From Butyrivibrio hungatei DSM 14810 (GTDB lineage Bacteria > Bacillota > Clostridia > Lachnospirales > Lachnospiraceae): 64,000 nucleotides of DNA. The translations under genes were made by a program, and so were the position numbers. The stretch covers positions 62,001 to 126,000 of the forward strand of contig NZ_FRDH01000003.1 of the NCBI RefSeq assembly GCF_900143205.1, given 5' to 3'. Every line of letters starts with the position of its first letter. Positions within the stretch are counted from its first letter, which is position 1. The notes under the pieces are model-generated. The model worked only from the letters and a program-made list of their open reading frames with translations. It was not told the DNA's origin and did no database searches. Of the stretch, positions 52,262 to 60,710 are shown in pieces.

Positions 52262-53458
52262 TTATTTTTGCGAATCAGAAAGCCATCTGGCAATATCGAT
52301 AATCCTTATTCCTTCATGCTGGCTTTCATCATGTTTTGTTCTGGCTATCAGCAACTTTGGATAAGCATCCTTAATACTTAAAAGCGATGAAACCTCTCGT
52401 TTAAAAGTATCCTCTCTGGATATATCATCAGATACCTGAATGTAGACCTTTTCGCCTTCTTTGATTGCGACAAAATCCACTTCTTTTTCATATAATTTTC
52501 CCACGTATACTTCGTATCCGCGTCTGAGAAGTTCTATTGCCACTAAATTTTCATAGAGATGTCCATAATCAGCATTTTTTGTTCCTATCTCAGAAAAGCG
52601 GAAAGCCAAATCGGACAGGTAGTACTTCTTATCTGATTCTAAATATCTTTTCCCCTTTATGTCATAACGCTGGATTGGATAAAAAAGGAATGATCGGCAA
52701 AAGTAATTTATATATGCCCCTACTGTCTTATCATTAGTTCTGTAGGTGCCAGATGTTAGTTTGGATGCCACATTTCTTATCGAAGTCTGGTTACCAACGT
52801 TATCCATAAGGTAGTTCCCAATCATTATCAAAAGATCTTCGTTTTCTATCTTGAATTTTCTAACGATATCCTTTGTAATAGTAGTCCTATAGATACCATT
52901 AACATATTGTCTGGCATCTTCCTCCGTTTTATAAAGATATGAACCAGCCATTCCACCTTTCTTTACATAAGAATCAAAGGCTTCATCTATATCATTTGAT
53001 GGATAATACATAAGATACTCTTTAAATGAAAATGGATATAAGCTTATCTCATAAACTCTTCCACCAAACAACGTAGCCAAATCACTTGATAAAAGAAATG
53101 CATTTGACCCGGTAAGGTAAATATCATAGATTTCTTCTTCGTAAATACTATTGATCACACGTTCAAAACCTTCACATAGCTGTATTTCATCAATGAAAAG
53201 ATAATTCGTTTTGTCGTTTGCATACTGTTGCTCTATGTAGTCATAAAGCTTGTCCGCATCCAACAATTTCTCGAACTTCTTTAAGTTCAGCTTGATCCGG
53301 ACGATATTAGCCTTATCATCAGCAGATATCAAATCTATGAAAGCATCCATCAATTTAGATTTACCGCTTCTTCTTACCCCGGTTATTACTTTTATGTCCG
53401 GAACATCCTTTACCGATAAAAGTTTATTTAGATAATAATCTCTTTTTATAAGTTTCAT
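52262..53458 (-). CDS. AAA ATPase with DUF4143 domain (copy 1)
   Basis: ATPase of about 398 residues. An AAA_14 domain covers about 18-150 (Walker A GVRRSGKS near residue 24, Walker B NYLFIDEIQ, sensor ITGSNAFLL), then a DUF4143 region, and a C-terminal nuclease-like segment with ENLVAIELLRRGYEVYVGK and EKEVDFVAIKEGEKVYIQVS, which resembles a PD-(D/E)XK core (Asp-Phe-Val and Gln-Val). I start at the ATG at 53458; the longer frame to 53500 reads into the upstream palindrome. The family is widespread in anaerobes; function is not established. Its paralogue is at 62066. Confidence 0.88.
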   Translation of the reverse strand: MKLIKRDYYLNKLLSVKDVPDIKVITGVRRSGKSKLMDAFIDLISADDKANIVRIKLNLKKFEKLLDADKLYDYIEQQYANDKTNYLFIDEIQLCEGFERVINSIYEEEIYDIYLTGSNAFLLSSDLATLFGGRVYEISLYPFSFKEYLMYYPSNDIDEAFDSYVKKGGMAGSYLYKTEEDARQYVNGIYRTTITKDIVRKFKIENEDLLIMIGNYLMDNVGNQTSIRNVASKLTSGTYRTNDKTVGAYINYFCRSFLFYPIQRYDIKGKRYLESDKKYYLSDLAFRFSEIGTKNADYGHLYENLVAIELLRRGYEVYVGKLYEKEVDFVAIKEGEKVYIQVSDDISREDTFKREVSSLLSIKDAYPKLLIARTKHDESQHEGIRIIDIARWLSDSQK

Positions 53459-53489
53459 CGTAATTTCACCGCCTTTATTTAATTGTATT

Positions 53490-53531
53490 TCATTTCGCAA
53501 TTATAATCAATTTTAAAATTTGCGAAATAAA
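53490..53531. promoter_or_regulatory. Palindromic region upstream of DUF4143 ATPase copy 1
   Basis: ATTTCGCAA (53491) and TTGCGAAAT (53520) form an inverted pair 20 bases apart just upstream of the start, and the right end AAATTTGCGAAATAAA is repeated inverted at the gene's 3' side. It may be an autoregulatory operator or an element boundary. Confidence 0.55.
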
Positions 53532-53575
53532 AAGCTTCCGAATCACAAACTATTAGTTTGAATTCGGAAGCTTCT
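53530..53575 (-). terminator. Terminator of the HD hydrolase gene
   Basis: On the minus strand GAAGCTTCCGAAT pairs with ATTCGGAAGCTTT around a loop with CAAACTAATAGTTTG, followed by TTTTTATTT. It lies 17 bases after the HD gene stop. Confidence 0.82.
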
Positions 53576-53591
53576 AAATTCAGTAATATAC

Positions 53592-54161
53592 TCACTCGTG
53601 ACCTTCTTTTTCAATCTTGTCTAAGGTGTCTTCAAGAATCGCCTTTCTAAGGTCAGTAAGCCATTCTGAAAAGGATACTGTATCAAATGCATAGGTTTTA
53701 TTGAGTTCATACTCATTTTCAGACCATGTATCAATTGGAGACTCGTTATGTTGAATCAAGGCCTCCAGCTTATCCAATGATTTGTATAACTTAGCCTCCT
53801 TAGTTTCTTGGGCATCCATCTCTTTATAAAGATTAGCTATTTCCCCGGATAGTTCCTCTGGAAGAGTTTTAACCCACCGGATCAAAAGAGAATCCTCGAC
53901 CTCTCTATCGGAATCGGTCTTTATAAACGTCGGAATATCGCCGGTAAAGCATTCACCAAGATCATGAATGAGACACATATCTACAACTTTATTTATATCC
54001 ACATCTTCAAACTCATGCTTAAGAAGAAATGCCATGAGCGAAATCCGCCAGCTGTGCTCTGCCACGCTCTCCGTTCTTCTTTTCGTTGTAGTGCAATGAC
54101 GAGGCGTATCTTTAAGCCTCTCAGCAACATGTAAAATCTCTAAGTACTCCCTTGCGTTCAT
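53592..54161 (-). CDS. HD-domain hydrolase (YfbR/HDDC2-like nucleotidase)
   Basis: Metal-dependent phosphohydrolase of 189 residues. The HD residues are visible: His36 in VAEHSWRIS, His66-Asp67 in CLIHDLGE, and Asp130 in LDKLEALIQ. The pattern matches 5'-deoxynucleotidase YfbR and HDDC2 proteins, which hydrolyse deoxynucleoside monophosphates. Activity on nucleotides is inferred. It follows the nucleotidyltransferase-GNAT gene after 47 bases. Confidence 0.86.
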   Translation of the reverse strand: MNAREYLEILHVAERLKDTPRHCTTTKRRTESVAEHSWRISLMAFLLKHEFEDVDINKVVDMCLIHDLGECFTGDIPTFIKTDSDREVEDSLLIRWVKTLPEELSGEIANLYKEMDAQETKEAKLYKSLDKLEALIQHNESPIDTWSENEYELNKTYAFDTVSFSEWLTDLRKAILEDTLDKIEKEGHE

Positions 54162-54208
54162 ATCTACTCCTCCTCTGTTTTGATAAACAGTAAAACTGAA
54201 ATATAATC

Positions 54209-54988
54209 CTATATCTCTATCATCTTTCTTATACCATTAGATATTAATTCAAATCCAAGCTTCTGATAAAACCCTTCTTTTCCCTTAGCAGAAACACCAC
54301 CTATGGTCGTAAACCTTCCTGTAAAAGAATTATTCACAGCATAGTTTACAAGATGATTAACAATCATAGTTCCTATGCCCATACCTTGATATTCCGGCAA
54401 AACCACTATTTCCTGCAGATACCAATACATCGCACCATCACCAACAAGCCTTCCCATTCCTATAAGTTTTCCGTCTTTCAAAGCAGAAACATTTATAAGA
54501 CCATTCCTAAGAGCCTTTCTTGCATGCTCTATCGGAATATCTGCAAAACCTGTAGTGGCTCTAAGCCTCACAAAATCTTCCGGTTTCAAAACATTCTCAA
54601 CAAGTTCAATCTTATTGCCCAGATATTCCTTGATCAATGCAATATCTTTTTTGTCCTTATCTCGCCCTATTTCCTGCTTCATCTCGATGAGGCCTTTGAT
54701 AGAGATTACCGGAACGTTATCAATCGTATCAATTGTATCTTTGATCCAGTTCTCAAACACCTCTATATTTTCTCCAATATCAAACTTCCTATTACCGCTT
54801 TCCGTTAGAGAAAATACGTATCCATCTGCCTCAAGCTGATCTGCCATCTTAGACGTACATCCCATATCTATATCATGAGTTTGCTCTCGGATTCCGTATA
54901 GAACCATGGCACTTCCAGTTATTATCCAATATTCATCGCGGTCATATGGAAAATCATCTAGTATACTAATGATTTCTTGTTTGTTCAT
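54209..54988 (-). CDS. Nucleotidyltransferase-like / GNAT fusion protein
   Basis: A 259-residue protein of two parts. Residues about 1-125 resemble a nucleotidyltransferase: ITGSAMVLYGIREQTHDIDM has the GS motif and the Asp-x-Asp pair, followed by IKDTIDTIDNVPVISIKGLI and KKDIALIKEYL, as in AbiEii/DUF-type enzymes. Residues about 140-259 are a GNAT acetyltransferase with LPEYQGMGIGTMIVNHLV and KEGFYQKLGFELI. The join is in one frame without a break. Such a combination could modify one substrate twice or join a toxin-like enzyme with an acetylating partner. Both readings are inference. The gene ends 47 bases before the HD gene with a junction motif between. Confidence 0.8.
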   Translation of the reverse strand: MNKQEIISILDDFPYDRDEYWIITGSAMVLYGIREQTHDIDMGCTSKMADQLEADGYVFSLTESGNRKFDIGENIEVFENWIKDTIDTIDNVPVISIKGLIEMKQEIGRDKDKKDIALIKEYLGNKIELVENVLKPEDFVRLRATTGFADIPIEHARKALRNGLINVSALKDGKLIGMGRLVGDGAMYWYLQEIVVLPEYQGMGIGTMIVNHLVNYAVNNSFTGRFTTIGGVSAKGKEGFYQKLGFELISNGIRKMIEI

Positions 54989-55034
54989 ATTCTCCCCATC
55001 CTTGTAGTTATTATCTAGAGCTTTATACTGGAAT

Positions 55035-55832
55035 TTATTGTTTATTTCCCTGTAGGATCATTGACAGTGGATACCCCCTATGATCTATTGAGGAAAACCC
55101 ACCGCTGATATCATGATCAAACTCCTTTAGCCCGGTGATGACAATTCCGTTATTACACATTCCGGATATTATTTCTGACAATGAATGAGTAAAATCGGTA
55201 AAAGTCTTAGAATGATAGTTCTTCAGCGTCATATAATACATGCCGCCATTCCCGGTCCATTCATGTTCAAAGTAAGAAAAATGACATTCCATCTTATGCT
55301 CAGGATCAAACTCAGCATCGCCTTCCGTAGCTAGCATATTCGTGCAGGGATGCTGTTCATTAAGCACGATCACTGCTCCGGGTTTCATGCATTTTGCCAC
55401 GATTTCAAAAAAGCGATTCAGATTTTCAAACCAGCATAGTGCTCCGATAGTGATGATTACAATATCAAACTGTTCTCTGAAACGATCATCAATATCATAA
55501 ACATTCACAGCTTCAAATATACAAGGCAGGTTCAATTCTTTTGCTTTTTCATTTGCAAAAGCCACTTGGTTTTCAGCAATGTCAAATCCAACACCCTTTG
55601 AGGCATTTCCGCTTTTTACCAAAGAAAGCAGCTCTCGACCGTTGTTACAACAAAACTGACCGATCGTCTTTCCTTTCGTATCCATGTTTTTCAAAGTATC
55701 CGCCATTTCCTTTTCAAAAAACGGATAGTCTTCTTTCTGTATACGTTCCGTTATATCGGCGCCCCATGAAGCATCCCTTTTATCAAAAGCTTCTTCCCAA
55801 GCCGCTTTATTTCCTTCAATATACTTTTCCAT
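55035..55832 (-). CDS. Class I SAM-dependent methyltransferase (1)
   Basis: Rossmann methyltransferase of about 265 residues. Motif I is IGQFCCNNGRELLSLV near residue 65 (an unusual Cys-rich GxG equivalent), motif II KGVGFDIAENQVAFA, and the post-I acidic residues lie in EAVNVYDIDDRF; the DIVIITIGALCWF segment is motif IV. I start at the ATG at 55832, six bases after AGAGAG; an ATG-less frame to 55859 is less likely. Substrate unknown. Repeat R lies upstream. Confidence 0.88.
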   Translation of the reverse strand: MEKYIEGNKAAWEEAFDKRDASWGADITERIQKEDYPFFEKEMADTLKNMDTKGKTIGQFCCNNGRELLSLVKSGNASKGVGFDIAENQVAFANEKAKELNLPCIFEAVNVYDIDDRFREQFDIVIITIGALCWFENLNRFFEIVAKCMKPGAVIVLNEQHPCTNMLATEGDAEFDPEHKMECHFSYFEHEWTGNGGMYYMTLKNYHSKTFTDFTHSLSEIISGMCNNGIVITGLKEFDHDISGGFSSIDHRGYPLSMILQGNKQ

Positions 55833-55865
55833 AAAAATCTCTCTTTCTTCTTTCGGCATTAAAAC

Positions 55866-55952
55866 TGAAAGTTAATCGCTCTACAAATTTGAATTTGTGC
55901 GATTAACTTCCGATATAACTCACTATCACATTATCCCGACAAACGGGATTTA
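55866..55952. repeat. Array repeat R, copy e (fullest, palindromic)
   Basis: AAGTTAATCGC at 55869 pairs with GCGATTAACTT at 55899, with inner CAAATT/AATTTG. To the right are CCGATATAACTCACTATC and a hairpin ATCCCG/CGGGAT. Sequence from 55900 to 55952 is similar to 63437-63487. It fills nearly the whole gap between the two methyltransferase genes. Confidence 0.75.
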
Positions 55953-56672
55953 TCATTTCCCTTTCCTGACATAAATAAGCAAAAAATTCAGAATGTCGTA
56001 CAAACCTCTATCCAAAAACTCCTTATCTCTTACACCGTATTCATGCCCCGATTCAAACCATTCCTGCCATGCTATGTCATAACACTCTGCTTCTTTGACA
56101 TCGATCCTGCAACAATCACCGCATTCTTTTATTAACAGGCTCTCCCACCATGTAGCGGTTTTAAAGAGCTCGGAATCGTCACCTTCAGCCCATGTTTCAA
56201 ATAGCTGCTTTAGCTCACCCTGCGGTTTCTCTTTCAATCCAGGGATGGCAATCATCACATAACCGTTCTCCTTGACAAATGGCAGGATTTTCTCTGCAAA
56301 TACGCCTTCCTTACATCCAAAATAATGGTAAGAGTCCACGCTGACAATGCTATCAAAATAGTCTTCGGCAAAAGGCATATCCATTGCATCACCATGAATC
56401 GGTATAATCTTATCCACCAGCCCATTGGCCGTTATTCTTTTATAGTTTTCAGTTGCAGAAACCCAAAGATCAAACGCATAAACGTGCTTAGCATCTGTTT
56501 CATTGGCAATAAATAGCGATGTTAATGCAAATCCGCATCCCAAATCCAAAGTGCGATCAAATTTCACATCTTCAGGGCATCTTCTGATCAATTCCTCAAG
56601 TAGCCTGAAAGAATTCGGTCCCATCAAGTATTCCTTTGTAAAGTATTTCTTATACTTTTCTATACTCCCCAT
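55953..56672 (-). CDS. Class I SAM-dependent methyltransferase (2)
   Basis: Methyltransferase of about 239 residues, Methyltransf_11 like. Motif I is TLDLGCGFALTSLFIA near residue 43, motif II HVYAFDLW, motif IV SIVSVDSYHYFG. An ATG at 56672 follows GGAGGG by eight bases, so it is chosen over the GTG three codons earlier. A Cys/Trp-rich C-terminal half (KTATWWESLLIKECGDCCRI) is unusual. It follows the tandem GNAT gene after 51 bases with a junction motif between. Substrate unknown. Confidence 0.88.
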   Translation of the reverse strand: MGSIEKYKKYFTKEYLMGPNSFRLLEELIRRCPEDVKFDRTLDLGCGFALTSLFIANETDAKHVYAFDLWVSATENYKRITANGLVDKIIPIHGDAMDMPFAEDYFDSIVSVDSYHYFGCKEGVFAEKILPFVKENGYVMIAIPGLKEKPQGELKQLFETWAEGDDSELFKTATWWESLLIKECGDCCRIDVKEAECYDIAWQEWFESGHEYGVRDKEFLDRGLYDILNFLLIYVRKGK

Positions 56673-56723
56673 ACACTTCACCCTCCATAGCGAGTTTTAC
56701 TGAAATATACTCCTACCGGTCAC

Positions 56724-57596
56724 TCATACTGTCCATTCCGTCCATTCTATGTGGTTGTATTTCATTACTTCATCAGCCTTTTTCATTCCAATCTTCTTAT
56801 AAAAGCCTACAGCATCTTCATTGGCAATCAGATATACGGCTATGTTCTTTTCTCCACCGGCAATTTCATGTGCAGTCTTCATGAGCCTGCTCGCGATGCC
56901 TTGCCTCTCATAATTCCTGTCCACCCCAAGGTCTGTCACGTACAACCAATAGCAGAAATCTGTAAGTCCAAACAAAGTCCCAACAATCAGTCCTTCACAA
57001 TTACGCGCGATCAGACTGATGGAAACATTCTTAACAAGCTTCCTGACCCGTTCTTCAAAACGCTCTTTTGGATATTGTGACCCCAAATCGGTTCTCTTTA
57101 AAAAATCAACATATTCCTCAGCAGTAATGCGCTCTTCCACAATATGAATCTCATCTTTTTTCATCATATACCTGTTGCCGTCATCACGAAAAATCTTATA
57201 GCCAAGCCTTTTATATAATCGAAATGCTTCAGTATTAGATTTTTCAACATGAAAAAGAATGTGCTGTATACCTATTTCTTGTGCATAGGCCTCTGCTTCG
57301 TGGATCAAAGCACTTCCTATTCCAATATCGCGATATTTTTCTGTGACAGACAAATCATCAAGGTAAACATAATCCGTTTCATCCTCCCGATGAACTTCCA
57401 CAGCTAAATATGCAACAACATCATTATCTTCAGCTACCAAAAGCTCATCCTCTCCATTTGTCCAGTATCTGTCCAAATATCCGGACTCGTAGCCCTCCAC
57501 TTCTTCTGTATGATAAATTGTCTGTAGCATCTCTATAAACAGTTCACGAATTCTCTGTTCATCATCCGAAATTGCTTTCCTGATCCTATACCCCAT
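56724..57596 (-). CDS. Tandem GNAT acetyltransferase
   Basis: Two GNAT domains in one chain of 290 residues. Domain 1 has VTEKYRDIGIGSALIHEA and NTEAFRLYKRLGYKIF; domain 2 has LGVDRNYERQGIASRLMKTA and NEDAVGFYKKIGMKKADEV. Both acetyl-CoA loops look intact. Tandem GNATs occur in aminoglycoside-type and mycothiol synthases, but no specific match is claimed. GGAGGGG lies four bases upstream of the ATG. Confidence 0.9.
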   Translation of the reverse strand: MGYRIRKAISDDEQRIRELFIEMLQTIYHTEEVEGYESGYLDRYWTNGEDELLVAEDNDVVAYLAVEVHREDETDYVYLDDLSVTEKYRDIGIGSALIHEAEAYAQEIGIQHILFHVEKSNTEAFRLYKRLGYKIFRDDGNRYMMKKDEIHIVEERITAEEYVDFLKRTDLGSQYPKERFEERVRKLVKNVSISLIARNCEGLIVGTLFGLTDFCYWLYVTDLGVDRNYERQGIASRLMKTAHEIAGGEKNIAVYLIANEDAVGFYKKIGMKKADEVMKYNHIEWTEWTV

Positions 57597-57616
57597 TTCC
57601 CCTCCTGCGATAGTAA

Positions 57617-57655
57617 GCTTTACTGAAATTTAATCGCTCTACAAATTTGAAGTTG
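57617..57655. repeat. Array repeat R, copy g (partial) with junction motif
   Basis: TTTACTGAAATTTAATCGCT continuing into CTACAAATTTGAAGTTG. It matches the left half of the copy at 55866 and lies between the TrmO-like gene's stop and the tandem GNAT start. Confidence 0.7.
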
Positions 57656-57659
57656 TTTA

Positions 57660-58112
57660 TCAAAAATAATGTTCCATCAAACGATCAACCCATTCTGGAA
57701 CGGATGCTTCTTTCTTATCATATACTGGATAATATGGTTTTATATCTAAAACTGGGGTTCCATCTACAGCATCAAGACCTTCAACAACAATTCTGTCTTC
57801 AGAAACGGAAACTATTTTTACAGAGGTTATTCCGATACGGTTAGGTCTATCTTTTCCACGCTGTGAAAAAATCCCAACTAATGGCATGTCATCTCGATTC
57901 TGAGGCCTTCTTTGAAGGTGCTTGTCCTTTTCATATTTCGCTTTATCAAGATGATAAATGATATTCACATGAGAAAAATCTTCAAGTCCTTTCAAACCGG
58001 AGATATACTCTTCATCCAATATTATAGAAGAAGTATCTTCTCCCCAAGAAACATCTTTTCTGTCCTTTACTTTATTTCTAACATAACCAATTGGTTCCAT
58101 TTCGATTTTCAT
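57660..58112 (-). CDS. trmO: TrmO/TsaA-like tRNA methyltransferase
   Basis: Protein of 150 residues of the TrmO (UPF0066) beta-barrel family that methylates the t6A37 base of tRNA-Thr with SAM. N-terminal PIGYVRNKVKDRKDVSWGE, central HVNIIYHLDK, the Arg-rich SQRGKDRPNRIGITSVKIV and LDAVDGTPVLDIKPYYPVYD motifs are conserved; it lacks the C-terminal extension of E. coli TrmO. In this cassette-like context it may be a mobile copy. GGGGGGAGG lies seven bases upstream. Confidence 0.88.
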   Translation of the reverse strand: MKIEMEPIGYVRNKVKDRKDVSWGEDTSSIILDEEYISGLKGLEDFSHVNIIYHLDKAKYEKDKHLQRRPQNRDDMPLVGIFSQRGKDRPNRIGITSVKIVSVSEDRIVVEGLDAVDGTPVLDIKPYYPVYDKKEASVPEWVDRLMEHYF

Positions 58113-58167
58113 AGTTGTATCCTCCCCCCGATTTGCTTATTTCATTATCCTGAAAGTTATTATTTCC

Positions 58168-58488
58168 TTATTTCCTTAAATACTTCTCATCAGATTCATA
58201 TTCATCACTCACAAACCGTTCCACTGTCATATGAAGATCATACTTATTGCGAAGTTCGGCAAGCTGCTTCATCATTGGTGATGCATGATGCGCATCTATA
58301 GCCTCCTGATCCGACCACGAATCAATGAGCAATACAGTCTCGGGGTCATTGAAAGGTTGAAAGTATTCATACCTCAGATTTCCTTCTTCTGCACGAATAG
58401 CATCAGCAATACCTGATGATTCCATTTCATCCGCAAACGCACGTGCATTTCCGTTTATTCCCTTATAGTACAGATTTACAGTTATCAT
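58168..58488 (-). CDS. ABM-domain monooxygenase-like protein
   Basis: A 106-residue dimeric alpha/beta barrel protein of the antibiotic-biosynthesis-monooxygenase (ABM/YgiN) type: MITVNLYYKG, GNLRYEYFQPFNDPETVLLI, WSDQEAIDAHHASPMMKQL. The His-His in AHHASP is typical. It may act on quinone-like compounds; substrate unknown. AAGGAGG lies six bases upstream. Confidence 0.88.
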   Translation of the reverse strand: MITVNLYYKGINGNARAFADEMESSGIADAIRAEEGNLRYEYFQPFNDPETVLLIDSWSDQEAIDAHHASPMMKQLAELRNKYDLHMTVERFVSDEYESDEKYLRK

Positions 58489-58570
58489 AAAACCTCCTTA
58501 GCAGTTATGCTGATATGTTATCTTGCCCAACAACATTCTCCGCCTGACATTCCTCGAAGCTGATAACTAC

Positions 58571-60187
58571 TTAATCCCCATTATTTTCTGTAGTCTGACC
58601 GCTGGATCCTTCAGACTGGCTGGTGGGCGCTTCATTTCCGTCCCCTGAACCGTTATCGCCATTTCCTTCAGTATTTTCGGTGGAACCACTATTTGAGGAC
58701 TCTTCTTGCTTTTTTCTTTCTTCCTCTTCAGCTTTCTGCCTTGCCGCTTCCTCTTCTTCGGCTTTCTGCCTTGCCGCTTCCTCTTCTTCAGCTTTCTGCC
58801 TTGCCGCTTCCTCTTCTTCGGCTTTCTGCCTTGCCGCTTCCTCTTCTTCAGCTTTCTTCCTTGCTGCTTCCTCTTCTTCGGCTTTCTCCTTTGCTGCTTT
58901 TTCTTCTTCGGCTTTCTTTTTGGCCGCTTCCTCTTCTTCAGCTTTCTTCTTTGCCGCTTCCTCTTCTTCAGCTTTCTGCCTTGCCGCTTCCTCTTCTTCC
59001 TCTTCCTGTTTCTTCTTCTCTTCTTCCGCTTTCTTCTTTGCTTCCTCGTCTTCTGTCACAATACTACTCTGAGAAGAAGCATCTGAAGCATTCTGATCTT
59101 CTGTGATTCCCATTATGTCCATAAGGTCACCAAAGTTACCTTCGTTAATTCCTGATTCATCACCAGTTGTAACCTTGACCTTGTTTGGATCAGGCTTAAC
59201 ATACTTAACTATATATTCACCCTCATCAGATATTCCAGGCACTGGGTGCTCTACTATGTAATTGAATATGGCTTCGCATCCTTTTCCAGAATAATGAAGT
59301 CCGTCACCACCGTTATACTCAGACTTTACCTGCCCATCAGATCCTTTGAGGACTTCCGCGATATCAAGATAGAAAATGTGTTTCTCCTTTGCTATCTCCA
59401 AAAGGAAATCATTGTATTTGTCTATCAATGCGTTCTGCACATAGTCTTTGTACCTTCCGTTATCATCTACGGGACCTATAGACACAAGTACAATATTGGA
59501 ATTAGGCGCCAGCTCGGCTACTCTGTCTATAAGAGAAATAAATGTATTCTTGTAATGATCCTCGCTGGAATCATTGATTCCATTTACACCAAGAAGAATA
59601 TATATAACTTGAGCCTGATGAGACTCCAGGTAAGATTTCATAGTATATTCTTTTCCAGCATTGTTCATGAATTTATTGGATGCAAATGCTGGATGTGATA
59701 TTCCAATCTGCGCAAGTGCAGAATCATCGTTAAAAAAGCCGTAGTTAACCATGGCTACGGTTCTAGAATCGCCCAGGAATACGCATCTGTTAAGATATCC
59801 CTCCTTAGCACCTTCTTTTTTAACAAGTACAGTTGTATCCGGAGTAGATTCAGTCTTGGTTTCTTTGCTTGCCATCTCGACTACAGGCATGTCTCCGTCA
59901 CCAGATGTTCCCTCGTTTGCAATCTGATTTTCTCCATCTTTCTCACTCAAAGAATTGTTCTTAACACCACTTATGTGCGCCATAATCAAGATGATAGCAA
60001 AGGCAATCACCACTATTCCCAATGAGATGGCAATCAGCTCCTTTGTACCAATGTGCTGCATTATATTATCAAGTTTTCTCGCTGTATTTCTCTTTATTTT
60101 CCTAAGTTTCTTAAATATATCATTCCACATGTGGATTCTATTTTCCTTCAATGTAATCTTCGGTAATGGATCCTTAAATCTGTTCAT
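58571..60187 (-). CDS. Membrane-anchored SGNH hydrolase with a charged helical repeat tail
   Basis: A 538-residue protein. Residues 1-50 are basic and cytoplasmic, one membrane segment follows (ELIAISLGIVVIAFAIILIM near 50), then an extracellular SGNH/GDSL domain, about 125-320: RCVFLGDSRTVAMV (Ser), GVNGIND (Gly, Asn) and GDGLHYSGKGCEAI (Asp, His). Residues about 370-495 hold nine ten-residue repeats of the type EEEEAARQKA, predicted as a long single helix, and then a Ser/Gly/Asn/Glu tail. It may deacetylate a cell-wall or surface glycan. The start overlaps the GNAT gene by 14 bases without a clear ribosome site; an ATG at codon 20 is an alternative. Confidence 0.85.
   Translation of the reverse strand: MNRFKDPLPKITLKENRIHMWNDIFKKLRKIKRNTARKLDNIMQHIGTKELIAISLGIVVIAFAIILIMAHISGVKNNSLSEKDGENQIANEGTSGDGDMPVVEMASKETKTESTPDTTVLVKKEGAKEGYLNRCVFLGDSRTVAMVNYGFFNDDSALAQIGISHPAFASNKFMNNAGKEYTMKSYLESHQAQVIYILLGVNGINDSSEDHYKNTFISLIDRVAELAPNSNIVLVSIGPVDDNGRYKDYVQNALIDKYNDFLLEIAKEKHIFYLDIAEVLKGSDGQVKSEYNGGDGLHYSGKGCEAIFNYIVEHPVPGISDEGEYIVKYVKPDPNKVKVTTGDESGINEGNFGDLMDIMGITEDQNASDASSQSSIVTEDEEAKKKAEEEKKKQEEEEEEAARQKAEEEEAAKKKAEEEEAAKKKAEEEKAAKEKAEEEEAARKKAEEEEAARQKAEEEEAARQKAEEEEAARQKAEEEEAARQKAEEEERKKQEESSNSGSTENTEGNGDNGSGDGNEAPTSQSEGSSGQTTENNGD
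58720..58998. repeat. 30-bp tandem coding repeats
   Basis: About nine 30-base units (GCTTTCTGCCTTGCCGCTTC plus CTCTTCTTCG on the plus strand) encode the ten-residue EEEEAARQKA repeats of the SGNH protein. Units near 58730-58850 are almost identical, those near 58860-58960 have diverged, so the left part was amplified most recently. Copy number is expected to vary. Confidence 0.9.
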
Positions 60188-60710
60188 TTGCTTCTGTGAG
60201 AAAAACAGAATCTGCGATCCTATCTAATTTCTTTTCCATCAAAAGAAATCTACCCTTGCGCCAATCCGCATATCCGCGTTTAATATATCCATTTTTATCA
60301 TAAAGCCTTAGTGCATACGGATTCTTAGTAAACACATCAAGTCTTACCGAATCATATCCAGATTCGATAAGCTGCTTTTCAATATGATTTAGTACAGTAG
60401 CTCCTATCCCTTTATTCTGAAAGAAAGGAGAAACACAGAACCTGTGAATGATACAGGGCTTTTTATTTTCCCACTCACACTTAAGATACTCATCATCGCA
60501 TTCTTCGCTGATGACGTATATAGCAGCAAGCTGAGCATCATCCATAACCACAAACATGGTTTTCTTATTTATATCTTCTTCAAAATCTTCACAGACGGGA
60601 TATATATCGTCCCACTGTTCTATACCCTGTTCTGACATAAGCTGTTTTGCAGCTTCTATCATATTACATATTTCTGTCAAATCATCCATTGTAGCTAATC
60701 TATAGTGCAT
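60174..60710 (-). CDS. GNAT N-acetyltransferase
   Basis: Single-domain acetyltransferase of 178 residues. VSPFFQNKGIGATVLNHIEK near residue 105 is the acetyl-CoA loop, and KNPYALRLYDKNGYIKRGYA follows; similar to proteins annotated as RimI-like. The start has GAGGAGG nine bases upstream. Its 3' end overlaps the SGNH gene, so the two form one unit. Confidence 0.92.
   Translation of the reverse strand: MHYRLATMDDLTEICNMIEAAKQLMSEQGIEQWDDIYPVCEDFEEDINKKTMFVVMDDAQLAAIYVISEECDDEYLKCEWENKKPCIIHRFCVSPFFQNKGIGATVLNHIEKQLIESGYDSVRLDVFTKNPYALRLYDKNGYIKRGYADWRKGRFLLMEKKLDRIADSVFLTEANEQI

Noticed and set aside
55866-55952. Classical integron attC site
   Set aside because: The palindrome reads GTTAATC/GATTAAC; it does not fit GTTRRRY/RYYYAAC in the expected order and no integrase is present in the window. 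The cassette idea is kept, without that name.
58720-58998. Regular 30-bp repeats as a possible CRISPR array
   Set aside because: Units are contiguous without unique spacers and are in frame, encoding a ten-residue protein repeat.
58623-59106. Long plus-strand frames opposite the SGNH repeat region
   Set aside because: They are antisense shadows of a low-complexity coding repeat (Ser/Phe/Leu-rich) and lack ribosome sites.
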